From positions 27,288-91,287 of the forward strand of contig MKRJ01000028.1 in the NCBI GenBank assembly GCA_001896885.1: a stretch of 64,000 nt of DNA, in the 5' to 3' direction. Shown one piece after another: positions 1 to 7,708 of this stretch. This DNA is from Rhizobiales bacterium 65-79. GTDB taxonomy: Bacteria; Pseudomonadota; Alphaproteobacteria; Rhizobiales; Rhizobiaceae. How positions within the stretch are numbered: position 1 is the stretch's first letter; each line of letters starts with the position of its first letter. Below the pieces are notes generated by a model. It was not told the DNA's origin and did not search any database. It worked only from the letters and a program-made list of their open reading frames with translations. A program made the translations under genes and the position numbers.

Positions 1-352
1 TCTCGCGGGCGAAGCGTAGCGCCTCTTCGCTGTCGGCCGTCCACACGCCGAGAGGGTCGACGGCAAGAGTAAAATAGAGAGGCATTGAAACAGGGCTGTC
101 GCCACGCTCGACCAGCCAGGCAGTTTCAAGAGGTTCCGCATCACCCTCGCGGTTGCGGTATTCGTCATGCATGGCGATGAGCGCCATGAACTCGTCGGTC
201 GGAAGATCCTCGACGAACTCGGCGTAGTCGATCGGCGTCATGTCGTCGAAATCGAGCCTCGCGCAGCGCGCCATCAGCCGCGCGTAGGCCGTGTGGGCGG
301 GCGTACCGGTCGGCCGGGGAAGCTCGCCATTGTCGCTCGAAGGATAGGTCAT
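1..352 (-). CDS. Hypothetical phage protein, partial (C-terminus beyond window edge)
   Basis: An open frame starts with ATG at 352 and is still open at position 1, giving about 117 residues. It begins MTYPSSDNGELPRP and has an acidic middle with DFDDMTPIDYAEFVEDLP. It follows the gp35-like head gene in the leftward late operon, where Mu carries head-completion and tail genes. I do not recognise the family; it is not obviously Mu gp36 (DUF1320). Codon use resembles the neighbouring structural genes. Confidence 0.6.
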   Translation of the reverse strand, partial: MTYPSSDNGELPRPTGTPAHTAYARLMARCARLDFDDMTPIDYAEFVEDLPTDEFMALIAMHDEYRNREGDAEPLETAWLVERGDSPVSMPLYFTLAVDPLGVWTADSEEALRFARE

Positions 353-467
353 TGTTCCGCCTGTTGGACGGCCAGCCGCCCCGTCGCTGCAGCTAGCCTT
401 TTGATCGCGCCTGTCGGCGGGCGCGCCGGGTATTCTGGTGGCGGGCGGCCGAGCTCCCCCGACCCAA

Positions 468-484
468 CCCGGCATCATGCCGGG
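468..484. other. 17-bp perfect palindrome in the 353-514 gap
   Basis: CCCGGCAT-C-ATGCCGGG forms an 8-bp perfect dyad in the 162-bp non-coding gap between the gp35-like gene and the next leftward gene. There is no T-run after it on the minus strand, so a simple intrinsic terminator is unlikely. It may be an RNA hairpin or a regulator site. The rest of the gap shows nothing I can name. Confidence 0.4.
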
Positions 485-514
485 CGCGCTTGCGCGCCTG
501 CCCGCCGTAACTCG

Positions 515-1186
515 TCAGTCCGCGGCGGCCGGCGCGCCCGGAGCCGGCGCCACCGAGAGCTCGGCGTCGCCGAGGATCAGCTCCAGTTCCTCCAGTGTCG
601 GCGTGAAAGTGACGGCGCTGGCGCCGAAGGATCGGCCGGCGCGGCGACGGCCCTTGGCCGGCCCGAGTACGGTCACCGCGCCCGGCTTGCCGTCCTTGCC
701 GAGGAAGGCTTCGCGCGGCAGCCTCTGCGGCACCGCGCCCGCCAGGGTGACGGGGCCGGTGCCCGGCGTCACCGCCAGCTCGGCGTCTCCCTCGATGAGC
801 TTCAGCTGGTCCAGCGTCACCTCGATGGTGACGGGATTGGCGCCGAACTGGTAGCCGGCGCGCCGGCGGCCCTTGGCAGGACCGATGACCGTCACCGTCA
901 CGGGGTTGTCTCCCCAGCCGTTTTCGATCAACGCCTCGGCCATGGTGCCGCCGCCGGAAATGAGCGAGGCGGCCTTCTGGTATCGTTCGAGATCTGCCGT
1001 TGCAGCATCGCGGTCGCGAAGCGCCGCAGCCTTGGCCTCCTCGTCATTCTTTTCGGCCGCCGCGACGAGACGGGCATCCGCCTCGTCGACAGCCCTCCTC
1101 GCTGCCTCGACTTTGCCTGCCGCATCATCTGCGAGCTTCGCGCGTAACGCGCTGGCCTTCGCGGATTTGTTGTTCTTCGCCATCAT
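515..1186 (-). CDS. Mu gp35-like head-region protein with an internal domain duplication
   Basis: This 223-residue protein has a charged, Ala-rich helical N-terminus (residues 1-75) followed by two copies of a ~45-residue unit. Each copy has a VxGPAKGRRRAG core, then (Q/R)SFGA-like residues, then a (D/E)(Q/E)L..I.GDAEL(A/S)V end. The GP..GRRRAG..F signature recalls the FluMu gp35 (HI1506-like) family found next to the major head gene. An ATGATG pair offers two starts; the second (1183) has better spacing from GGAG. It lies downstream of T with a hairpin-containing gap between. A structural or decoration role is inferred; the duplication is seen directly. Confidence 0.7.
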   Translation of the reverse strand: MMAKNNKSAKASALRAKLADDAAGKVEAARRAVDEADARLVAAAEKNDEEAKAAALRDRDAATADLERYQKAASLISGGGTMAEALIENGWGDNPVTVTVIGPAKGRRRAGYQFGANPVTIEVTLDQLKLIEGDAELAVTPGTGPVTLAGAVPQRLPREAFLGKDGKPGAVTVLGPAKGRRRAGRSFGASAVTFTPTLEELELILGDAELSVAPAPGAPAAAD

Positions 1187-1208
1187 TCTCTCCGGGTCTT
1201 GCGGTCAC

Positions 1209-1278
1209 TCGGCAGCGGGCCTGCCGAGGGATCGGAAGACCCGCCGACCTCCCCATCAGGCAGGAGGGAGGCCGGCGG
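1209..1278. terminator. Two strong hairpins between head gene T and the gp35-like gene
   Basis: The 113-bp gap holds TCGGCAG/CTGCCGA (1209-1227, 5-nt loop) and a larger stem CCGCCG-a-CCTCCC / GGGAGG-c-CGGCGG (1241-1278, 12-nt loop). Neither is followed by a U-tract. They could reduce read-through from the strongly expressed major head gene or stabilise its 3' end. Confidence 0.45.
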
Positions 1279-1299
1279 GGAACGCCGCTTGCGCGGACC

Positions 1300-2208
1300 C
1301 TATGCCTCGGAAGCGAGCCAGGGGCAGATGAGCAGCTCGGCAGTGCCCTTCCACTCGTTGGTCTCGCCGCCCGAGGCGTATTCGGAATTGAGGAGCTTGC
1401 GCGCGGCGCTCTCCAGCGACGGCGGCACGAGGAGCAGGTTGCCCATGAGGCCGAGCGGATTGCCATGGTCGCCCGTCATGCCGGATAGCCCGGCGCGCGC
1501 CGCCTTGTAGTGGTCGGCATCGAGCGTCTGCTTCGAGCCCCACGCCTGCTGCCAGAAGCCGAAGCCGACATTGGCGCGCGCGTCGGCGCCGTAGACGAAC
1601 TCCTTCATGAAGAAGACGTTGTCGTCGGTAGGCCGGTCCTTGGCGACGAAGTCGAAGTCCTTGCGGCGCTGGTAGATCAGCGGTTTGAGTGGCATGCGGG
1701 TGTCGAGCAGGAACCAGGGCGTGCCCGAGCCGCCATCCGTGTTCGCCTTCGACTGGAGGACGCCGTTCTTGTCGATCACCGGATGATCGGTGTCGAAGAA
1801 ATACTGGCCGTCGTAGCAGACGCTGGAGAAGCCGGCGAGGAGCAGCGCGAAGATGAGCTGATCGGGCAGCGCCTCGGTCTGCTGGCCCATCTGCTCGAAC
1901 ATCGGCGTGTAGATGCCGAGATTGTCGGTCTCGATGTCGTCCTTGTCGACGGTGACCGTCAGCTCCCAGGGCTTCTCCTTGATGGAGTAGTCATGCTGCA
2001 TCAGGTTCTGCAGCGCGCGCGGTCCGATCCACTCCCGCACTCGGGGGAAGCGGCCGAGCCAGCCGTACTTCTGTTCCTTGGTGGTCGCCGGCACCAGGGT
2101 GGCGATCCGGCTCCACATGGTGGTGGCCTTCGCGGTGGCGACGCCGCGCTGGAAGGAGGTTTTGAAGCCGACGCGGAGGCTGTCGAGATTGGCGGCGTTG
2201 ACGAGCAT
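1300..2208 (-). CDS. T: Major head protein, Mu gpT-like
   Basis: This 302-residue protein matches the Mu-like major head subunit family. It has the N-terminal MLVNAANLDSLRVGFKTSF segment, an FPRVREWIGPRALQNL region and the GQYFFDTDHPV stretch typical of gpT. It forms the capsid shell. It sits in the usual place after protease/scaffold I and a small cement protein. The length is close to Mu gpT (about 305 residues). The start at 2208 keeps the conserved N-terminus. Late expression from the leftward structural operon is inferred from position. Confidence 0.93.
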   Translation of the reverse strand: MLVNAANLDSLRVGFKTSFQRGVATAKATTMWSRIATLVPATTKEQKYGWLGRFPRVREWIGPRALQNLMQHDYSIKEKPWELTVTVDKDDIETDNLGIYTPMFEQMGQQTEALPDQLIFALLLAGFSSVCYDGQYFFDTDHPVIDKNGVLQSKANTDGGSGTPWFLLDTRMPLKPLIYQRRKDFDFVAKDRPTDDNVFFMKEFVYGADARANVGFGFWQQAWGSKQTLDADHYKAARAGLSGMTGDHGNPLGLMGNLLLVPPSLESAARKLLNSEYASGGETNEWKGTAELLICPWLASEA

Positions 2209-2244
2209 GGAAAAGTCCTCGTTGGAAGGGGTTTAAGCTGCCGG

Positions 2245-2697
2245 TCAGGCGGGCTTGGTGACGCCGGCGACGTAGGCCTGGGCGAGCGTCTCGTCCAAGC
2301 GCACCCACACGCCGAGATCGTCGACGCCTTCGACGAAGCCGGCGATCGAGCGGCTGGCAGTGCCATCCGTCTTGGCAACGGTCTGGTCATCGACGACGTA
2401 GCAGGGCTTGCCAATCTCGGTGATGCCGATCAGGTCGGTCGAGGCGGAATTGGCGAAGCGGAAGATGCCGGGCCGATAGCGGACATCGAGATCGCCGGCG
2501 GAGCCGCCGGAATTGTCGACCCGTTCCTCGGCCCGGCCGCAGCCCACCGCTCCGGTGGCCGTGGCGCCCTTGGTCACGTAGCCCGACGAATTGCGCATGA
2601 CGAGCGCGCCAGCGTAGATCAGTACGGCGGCGGCGCCTCCAACACGGAGGTCGCCTTCCATGCGGGCGGTATTGCGGTCTGCGGCAAGGGCGGTCAT
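2245..2697 (-). CDS. Small head protein, probable capsid cement/decoration protein
   Basis: This 150-residue protein is rich in Gly, Ala, Val and Asp, with predicted beta structure and no obvious signal or membrane segment. It lies between the protease/scaffold gene and the major head gene, where many Mu-like phages encode a DUF2190-type cement protein. The composition (MTALAADRNTARMEGDLRVG, then repeated VxYRPGIFRF-like strands) fits that class, but the assignment rests mainly on position and size. Confidence 0.6.
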   Translation of the reverse strand: MTALAADRNTARMEGDLRVGGAAAVLIYAGALVMRNSSGYVTKGATATGAVGCGRAEERVDNSGGSAGDLDVRYRPGIFRFANSASTDLIGITEIGKPCYVVDDQTVAKTDGTASRSIAGFVEGVDDLGVWVRLDETLAQAYVAGVTKPA

Positions 2698-2757
2698 GTC
2701 CTGGTCCTTCGGCTGGCCGGGCGCTTCCGCGCCGGCACTGGTTGATCCTGGTCGCGC

Positions 2758-3381
2758 CTAGAGCGCGATCTCCTGTTCGGCTTCGGCGGCGCGCGTCTTC
2801 TTGTAGGCTTCGGGATCGATGCCCATCAGCGCGCAGACCTGCCGATCCGAATCGGTGAGGCCGGGCTTGCCGTCCTTGTCCTTCGCCGGGGGGTCCACGC
2901 GGGCACCGGACGGGCCGAGCGCCGGCATGGCGTTGACGAGCTGCTCTGTGCGCGCCGGGTTCTCCATGTGCATGGCGACGTACGCATCGCGCATCGGCTT
3001 GACGCCGACACGGCCGGCCTTGATGGCACCGTCGACGAAACCCTCGGCCTTTTCCTTCGCAGTCGCGTCGCGCAGCGTCTTCAGTTCGCCCGCGACGGTG
3101 GCGAGCTCTCCCTGGAGCGCGACGACGGAGGGGTGTTTGGTGATGTCGTCGCCAGTCGCCGGATCGGCCTTCTTCAGCGCGGCCACGCCGGCCAGCACGG
3201 TTGCGGCGTCGGCGCCCTTCTTCAGCCCGGCCGCCTCGGCGATCGGGTCGAGCGTCGCTTGGAGGGCGGTCGAGCCCCTGGCCTGTTCGGCGTGCAGCGC
3301 GGTCACCTTCTCGACCAGCTGGTCCTCGGTCGTGTTGGCGTCGAGGCCGATCGCCTTCAGCAGCTTTTCAAGCAGGGTCAT
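2758..3381 (-). CDS. Z: Nested scaffold protein, Mu gpZ-like, in frame within I
   Basis: An in-frame ATG at 3381 begins MTLLEKLLKAIGLDANTTED and is preceded by AGGAG six nucleotides upstream, much better than the site in front of the full-length gene. Translation from it would give a 207-residue helical protein equal to the C-terminal half of I. In Mu the scaffold Z is made exactly this way from an internal start. The nested start and ribosome site are seen; the scaffold function is from the Mu parallel. Confidence 0.7.
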   Translation of the reverse strand: MTLLEKLLKAIGLDANTTEDQLVEKVTALHAEQARGSTALQATLDPIAEAAGLKKGADAATVLAGVAALKKADPATGDDITKHPSVVALQGELATVAGELKTLRDATAKEKAEGFVDGAIKAGRVGVKPMRDAYVAMHMENPARTEQLVNAMPALGPSGARVDPPAKDKDGKPGLTDSDRQVCALMGIDPEAYKKTRAAEAEQEIAL

Positions 3382-3924
3382 ATCGTTCTCCTGGTGCAGC
3401 GCGGCCATGCCGCGCAGATTGGGCCGGTTGATGAGGGAGGCGCGCAGGATCGCGGTCACCGTGCCGTCGGCCGCGTGCCGAATGGCCGGCGAGATGTAGC
3501 GGTAGGCCTTCTCGCGCATCAGGCGGCGGCCGGTCGGGGTCCATTCGACCTGTCCCCAGATGCCGTCCTGCCGCGCCTGCAGCGCTACGATCCAGCCGCG
3601 CGCCGGCGCCGGCTCGCCGCGCGGCAGGGCGAGATCGGTCGCGTGGTTCTCGTCGAGCACCAGGCGGCCGCCCGCAGCCTGGAGGCTGTTGCGCGCCAGC
3701 TCGGCCGCGTCGGTCACTCGATAGGGGCCGCGCCCGTCATTGCCGGTGAAGGTGCCCGAGGGCGTGAGCTGGATCCACTCCGGCACGCCGTCGCCGCCCG
3801 CAGCGATGTCGATTGCCGCGCAAAGCGCGACCGAGCCGGCATCCTGGGCGGCGTGAAGCGAGATCAGGTCGGGTGCGTTCCGAAGCATCGGCGAAAAATG
3901 GCCGACGCCCGGGCAGGAAAACAT
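2758..3924 (-). CDS. I: Head maturation protease, Mu gpI-like
   Basis: This 388-residue protein resembles the Mu I protease. The N-terminal ~200 residues contain LVLDENHATDLA and ARGWIVALQAR, then YRYISPAIRH and LINRPNLRGMAALH, the usual order in Mu-type prohead proteases. The C-terminal half is a charged helical scaffold-like region. The protease is expected to process the scaffold during capsid assembly. No good Shine-Dalgarno precedes the start at 3924; Met13 (3888) is an alternative. The gene faces away from the cargo island that starts at 4120. Confidence 0.88.
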   Translation of the reverse strand: MFSCPGVGHFSPMLRNAPDLISLHAAQDAGSVALCAAIDIAAGGDGVPEWIQLTPSGTFTGNDGRGPYRVTDAAELARNSLQAAGGRLVLDENHATDLALPRGEPAPARGWIVALQARQDGIWGQVEWTPTGRRLMREKAYRYISPAIRHAADGTVTAILRASLINRPNLRGMAALHQENDMTLLEKLLKAIGLDANTTEDQLVEKVTALHAEQARGSTALQATLDPIAEAAGLKKGADAATVLAGVAALKKADPATGDDITKHPSVVALQGELATVAGELKTLRDATAKEKAEGFVDGAIKAGRVGVKPMRDAYVAMHMENPARTEQLVNAMPALGPSGARVDPPAKDKDGKPGLTDSDRQVCALMGIDPEAYKKTRAAEAEQEIAL

Positions 3925-4119
3925 TCACAGCATGTTGTGCATGGGGGCCGCTTGTCACGAAGGAGGCGCGGGCGGGAGCGCGAAGCGGCGTTGCGACGCG
4001 AGGCTGTCACGAAACGGCCGGCGGCGTCAATCGGAACGGGAGACCCGAGTTCGTCGGTCCGCATTTCCCCTCGTCGCTAAATTAGTTAGTCTCGGGCCGG
4101 GGTTACCGGTGGAGAAGGC

Positions 4120-4614
4120 ATGCAAGGCAGTTGCTCTTGGATATGGCAGGCTGTTGCCTGGCTCCGCGACAATGCTGCGGTGATCTCCGCACTCATCGCA
4201 GCGGGCGGACTTTTCTTCAATGGATGGCAGATCAGGGCCGCGGCCCGTGCCCACAAGGCATCGACCCTCGCCCAGATCGCGCTTCGAACCGCGGAGTTGC
4301 AATGGCGTACTCTGGCCACACCGGAATTGCGCGGGCTGCTGACGACGACGCCGAACCCGTCGCCGTTGCGCCAGCAGGAGATTTTCGCGGGGATGGTCAT
4401 CAATCATTTTGAGACAGTCTACGACCTCTACGAACTCGGCGGGATGCCGGAGTCGGCTTGGTCTGCCTTCAAGGCGGATATTGTCGAAACCATGAATCGC
4501 GGTCTTTTCGCGGAGCGCTGGCTGGAGCTCAAGCATCATCATGGGAAGCACTTCCGCGATTTTGTCGAAAAGGAACTCAAGGACGCGAGGATGGCGAAAA
4601 AGGAGAAGGGATAG
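4120..4614 (+). CDS. Cargo protein with N-terminal membrane segment, unknown function
   Basis: This 164-residue protein has one hydrophobic segment (about residues 18-35, VISALIAAGGLFFNGWQI) and a soluble helical domain containing HKASTLAQIALRTAEL and VYDLYELGGMPESAWSAF, with a Lys-rich tail. It would sit in the inner membrane with a cytoplasmic C-terminus. GGAG lies 6-7 nt before the start. It is transcribed against the surrounding head genes and its stop abuts the next start, so the two form an operon. Base composition is more AT-rich than the phage backbone, fitting acquired cargo. I do not recognise the family. Confidence 0.75.
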   Translation: MQGSCSWIWQAVAWLRDNAAVISALIAAGGLFFNGWQIRAAARAHKASTLAQIALRTAELQWRTLATPELRGLLTTTPNPSPLRQQEIFAGMVINHFETVYDLYELGGMPESAWSAFKADIVETMNRGLFAERWLELKHHHGKHFRDFVEKELKDARMAKKEKG

Positions 4615-5211
4615 ATGAACGATCTGAACCGCTGGCGACCTTTTATGATCGCAGTTTGTGCAACGACGTTCTGTAGCGCCGGAGCCCAGGCAATGGGTTA
4701 CTGCAATGCCGACCATTCCACCGGGCCCATTAAGGTCCAGGGCGTCGTCACGGCAGCGGCCAAATTCTACGAAGCAAGCGCGCATCTCATGAAGATGCTC
4801 GAGGCATTCGAGAAATCGGATCCTGGAAGCGCAAAAAATGAAGCCATAACGGCCGCCGGACTTTTTCATGATTCGGCCACCGATTATGTCAAAACGAAAG
4901 ACACGTTCGCTATTGCGAACTGGGCCTCGGAACTCGACAAAAAAACCATATTCGCAATGGCGGGGGACAATAGTGGACAAGCCGTCAACGCCGTCCTGCA
5001 GATCGGCTCTGACGGCCCATATGCGCTGATGGAAAAATGTGCGGAAAAGGCGGGGCAACTTGGCAAGAGCGTCAACCAGTTTGCGGCGGAAGCCGGTGAC
5101 CACCCGACGACCGTTGAATTCAGCAGATTGCTGAATTCGTTCACGGAGACGCTTAATTTCGGGACGGCCGTCTCGGCGGTCTTCGCAAGTACGAAGCTTG
5201 AGAAGAAATAA
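4615..5211 (+). CDS. Cargo protein with signal peptide, unknown function
   Basis: This 198-residue protein starts immediately after the stop of the previous gene. Residues 1-27 look like a Sec signal (MIAVCATTFCSAGAQA, cleavage after AQA), so the rest should be periplasmic. The mature part is helical, with two Cys (GYCNADH and MEKCAEKAG) that could pair. With its membrane partner upstream it may form a two-component envelope module, for example for superinfection exclusion or host conversion; that is inference. I do not recognise the family. Confidence 0.75.
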   Translation: MNDLNRWRPFMIAVCATTFCSAGAQAMGYCNADHSTGPIKVQGVVTAAAKFYEASAHLMKMLEAFEKSDPGSAKNEAITAAGLFHDSATDYVKTKDTFAIANWASELDKKTIFAMAGDNSGQAVNAVLQIGSDGPYALMEKCAEKAGQLGKSVNQFAAEAGDHPTTVEFSRLLNSFTETLNFGTAVSAVFASTKLEKK

Positions 5212-5221
5212 TGCGATTTCT

Positions 5222-5401
5222 TCAAATCTCCGGCAGCATCAGCCCGACCTTGCCGACATTGACGCCGAATCCGGGATCAATCCCGACCGGCGACAGCACC
5301 AAGCGGCGCGTGCCATCCGACGCCCGGACGACCTTCGGCACCATCGCGTCGGCTGGCGGCTCGGCCGAGACGGCGAGCCCGTAGCGGGAGAGGTCGCGCT
5401 C
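5222..5401 (-). pseudogene. Detached 3' fragment of the head morphogenesis gene gpF
   Basis: Positions 5231-5401 repeat positions 7022-7192, the 3' end of the intact gpF-like gene, with about a dozen differences in 171 bp. Read leftward it encodes SERDLSRYGL to the C-terminus and has its own stop at 5222. The match stops abruptly at 5401 and the rest of gpF is missing. It lies between the two-gene cargo operon and the KAP gene. It is best explained as the former gpF end, displaced when the KAP gene arrived with a replacement gpF 3' end. Confidence 0.88.
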
Positions 5402-5486
5402 CGACGGCGCGAGGCTGGCACGGAGCGGCCGGGCGCTGCAATCGGGCTGCGATCGAAGGCGGAATCGGCTAACATCGGAGAAGCAA

Positions 5487-7013
5487 TTGGGCGAAATGCA
5501 AACGATGGAGAACCAGGCGGAAGACATCTGGGCCGATGACAAGCTTGGCCGGCAGGGAGACGCCGACTATCTGGCTTCGTTCCTACGCAACCGTAGTGCC
5601 GAGCTCGTGGCTCGCGGCGTTGAAAAATCGTTCGTCCTGAACCTGGACGCTACCTGGGGCGCGGGAAAGAGTTTTTTTCTGGAGCGTCTGCAACGGCAAC
5701 TGAAGGCCGAGGGTCATGTTGCCGTCTATATCAATGCCTGGCGCGACGATTTCGCGGACGATCCGTTGATCGCGGTGATGGCCGCGATCGACGAGGAGAT
5801 CGCCCCTTACGTCAAGAAACCCGGAAAGCTCCAGTCGACATGGAAGAGTGTGAAGAAGAACGGCGGCAAGATAGGCATCCAGGTGGCAAGGGGCCTGGCG
5901 CTCCGCGCCGCCGGGACGATCCTCACGCATCAGATCGCCAAGGATATTGAAGGGGTGCTTGGCGATGTCGGATTCGACCTTCCGGAGGAAACTCTGAGAA
6001 AGAGTTCGGAAAAGTTCGGTGAAGCCGCCATCAAGGATATCGAGAAAGTGCTCGACAAGCGGGCCGAGGAAGCCGTCTCGGATTTTTCGGCAATGAGAAC
6101 GTCGCTCTCGACGTTCCGGGCGAAGCTCAAGGAATTCGTCATCGCCGTCGAGCAGAAAGAGCACAAGGTGCCGCCTATGTTCGTGCTCGTTGACGAGTTG
6201 GACCGCTGCCGCCCACCTTACGCAATTGCCACGCTGGAGAGGATCAAGCACCTGTTCGACACGCCGCGCGTCGTATTCATCGCAGCGACGGACAGCAGCC
6301 AACTCGTTCACTCAATCGGCGCGGTGTACGGGCAAGGCTTCGAGAGCGGTCGCTATCTGAAGCGCTTTTTCGACCACGTCTATTCCTTCGAAAAGCCCTC
6401 TACCCGGCAGTTCATCGCTTACCTGATGAAATCGCAGCCTCTTGACGCGCAAAGGCTTCGATCTCCTTTCCAGGATGATCATCAAGAGTTCATCGTGAGT
6501 TTTTTTGACGCCGTCGGCACGGACCTGCGCTCGATCGAACAAATTTATGGCCTGCTCTCTACGATCGTCACCAGTTGGGATAGTCCTGTGCCGCTTCAGC
6601 TCCTCGTCCTCCTGCCGCTGCTGCTCGCCTATCATGAAGATCGTACGAAGCTCGCCGAGGGCGTCGATGTGAAAAGCACGGCGCTGTCCCGCGACATCAA
6701 AAAATGGGGGTTCGAGTCCTTCACCAGGATCAACATGCGAGAGACCGTGCGAAATTTCGAACCCTTCATGATCGCCGCGGGCCAAGCATGGGGTTTCCGC
6801 CGCAATCTTCTGGACACGATCAATGCGGAACGGGGTGCTGGAAGATTGCAGGGCTGGGTCCATGACCAATTCGTCAGAGAATTTAACACCGTGTATGGTG
6901 GTAAGCCCCGGCCACCCGATAACAAGTATCGGTGCACGATCGAGGGCTATCCTCGCCTCATCCGGCAGGCGGGCCGCATTGATATGGCGGCGGAAATTGA
7001 ACTCGACGACTAG
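5487..7013 (+). CDS. KAP-family P-loop NTPase, cargo, possible defence or exclusion gene
   Basis: This 508-residue protein carries the KAP NTPase signature. Walker A is ATWGAGKSFF (GAGKS at residues 58-62). Walker B is FVLVDELDRCRP (D236, E237), followed by LERIKHLFDTPRVVFIAATD and YLKRFFDHVYSF. KAP proteins are often membrane-associated and include the anti-phage protein PifA. Here a weakly hydrophobic stretch lies near residues 130-160. TTG at 5487 has GGAG at 6 nt; ATG at 5496 and 5505 are alternatives. It is transcribed opposite to the head genes, and its stop overlaps the gpF stop by 4 bp, tail to tail. A role in phage exclusion is inferred. Confidence 0.9.
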   Translation: MGEMQTMENQAEDIWADDKLGRQGDADYLASFLRNRSAELVARGVEKSFVLNLDATWGAGKSFFLERLQRQLKAEGHVAVYINAWRDDFADDPLIAVMAAIDEEIAPYVKKPGKLQSTWKSVKKNGGKIGIQVARGLALRAAGTILTHQIAKDIEGVLGDVGFDLPEETLRKSSEKFGEAAIKDIEKVLDKRAEEAVSDFSAMRTSLSTFRAKLKEFVIAVEQKEHKVPPMFVLVDELDRCRPPYAIATLERIKHLFDTPRVVFIAATDSSQLVHSIGAVYGQGFESGRYLKRFFDHVYSFEKPSTRQFIAYLMKSQPLDAQRLRSPFQDDHQEFIVSFFDAVGTDLRSIEQIYGLLSTIVTSWDSPVPLQLLVLLPLLLAYHEDRTKLAEGVDVKSTALSRDIKKWGFESFTRINMRETVRNFEPFMIAAGQAWGFRRNLLDTINAERGAGRLQGWVHDQFVREFNTVYGGKPRPPDNKYRCTIEGYPRLIRQAGRIDMAAEIELDD

Positions 7014-7708
7014 TCCGCCTTCGGCAGCATCAGCCCGACCTTGCCGACATTGACGCCGAAACCAAGATCGATGCCGACCGGCGACAGCACCAGGCGGCGC
7101 GTGCCATCCGGCGCCCGGATGACCTTCGGCACCATCGCGTCGGCCGGCGGTTCGGCCGAGATGGTGAGCCCGTAGCGGGAGAGGTCGCGCTCGGAGAGCG
7201 ACTGGACATGGCAGCGGCAGTTGAAGCCGCAGGGCGGATAGTGGGTGTCCCACCAGGGATGATCAACCGGCAGTATCGTGTTGTGCCAGGCGGCATGGGC
7301 CGGCCGGACGCGATTGTCCTCCATGGTGACATAACGCAGATAGGGCCGCACCGCCTTCAGCCGCTCGATCTGCTGCCAGCGGCCGGCCGCATAGGACTGG
7401 GCGGTCAGCGTCCGGAAGACCAGCTCGGAATGCCAGTCGGCGCCGCCGGGCGGCTCCCAGCCCCGGCGCGCGACGATCGCGTCGTAGTCCTCGCGGAAAT
7501 CGTCGAGCGTGCCGCCTTCGTCCAGCGTCTCGGTCAGCGCCTCCAGGAAGTCGCGGGCGATCTGGGCCTTAAGGCCAGTCGCGCGCTGGACGCCGGCCGC
7601 GCCGGCCTCCTCCTGCAGCCGCTCCCATTCACCATCGGGCAGCGCCAGCCGCCGGCGCAGGAAGTCGATCGCCTCGGTGAAGCGGACGGGCTTCGGCTCC
7701 ATCGCCAT
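7010..7708 (-). CDS. F: Head morphogenesis protein, Mu gpF (gp30)-like
   Basis: This 232-residue protein has the Mu gpF minor-head signature, RVRPAHAAWHNTILPVDHPW followed by DTHYPPCGFNCRCHV. In Mu, F is a minor head protein acting with the portal during head assembly. The start follows the portal stop directly. The final ~57 residues (from SERDLSRYGL) also occur in the detached copy at 5222-5401, so this 3' end was probably imported with the KAP gene. It is shorter than Mu gpF (over 400 residues), which is common in alphaproteobacterial relatives. Confidence 0.92.
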   Translation of the reverse strand: MAMEPKPVRFTEAIDFLRRRLALPDGEWERLQEEAGAAGVQRATGLKAQIARDFLEALTETLDEGGTLDDFREDYDAIVARRGWEPPGGADWHSELVFRTLTAQSYAAGRWQQIERLKAVRPYLRYVTMEDNRVRPAHAAWHNTILPVDHPWWDTHYPPCGFNCRCHVQSLSERDLSRYGLTISAEPPADAMVPKVIRAPDGTRRLVLSPVGIDLGFGVNVGKVGLMLPKAD

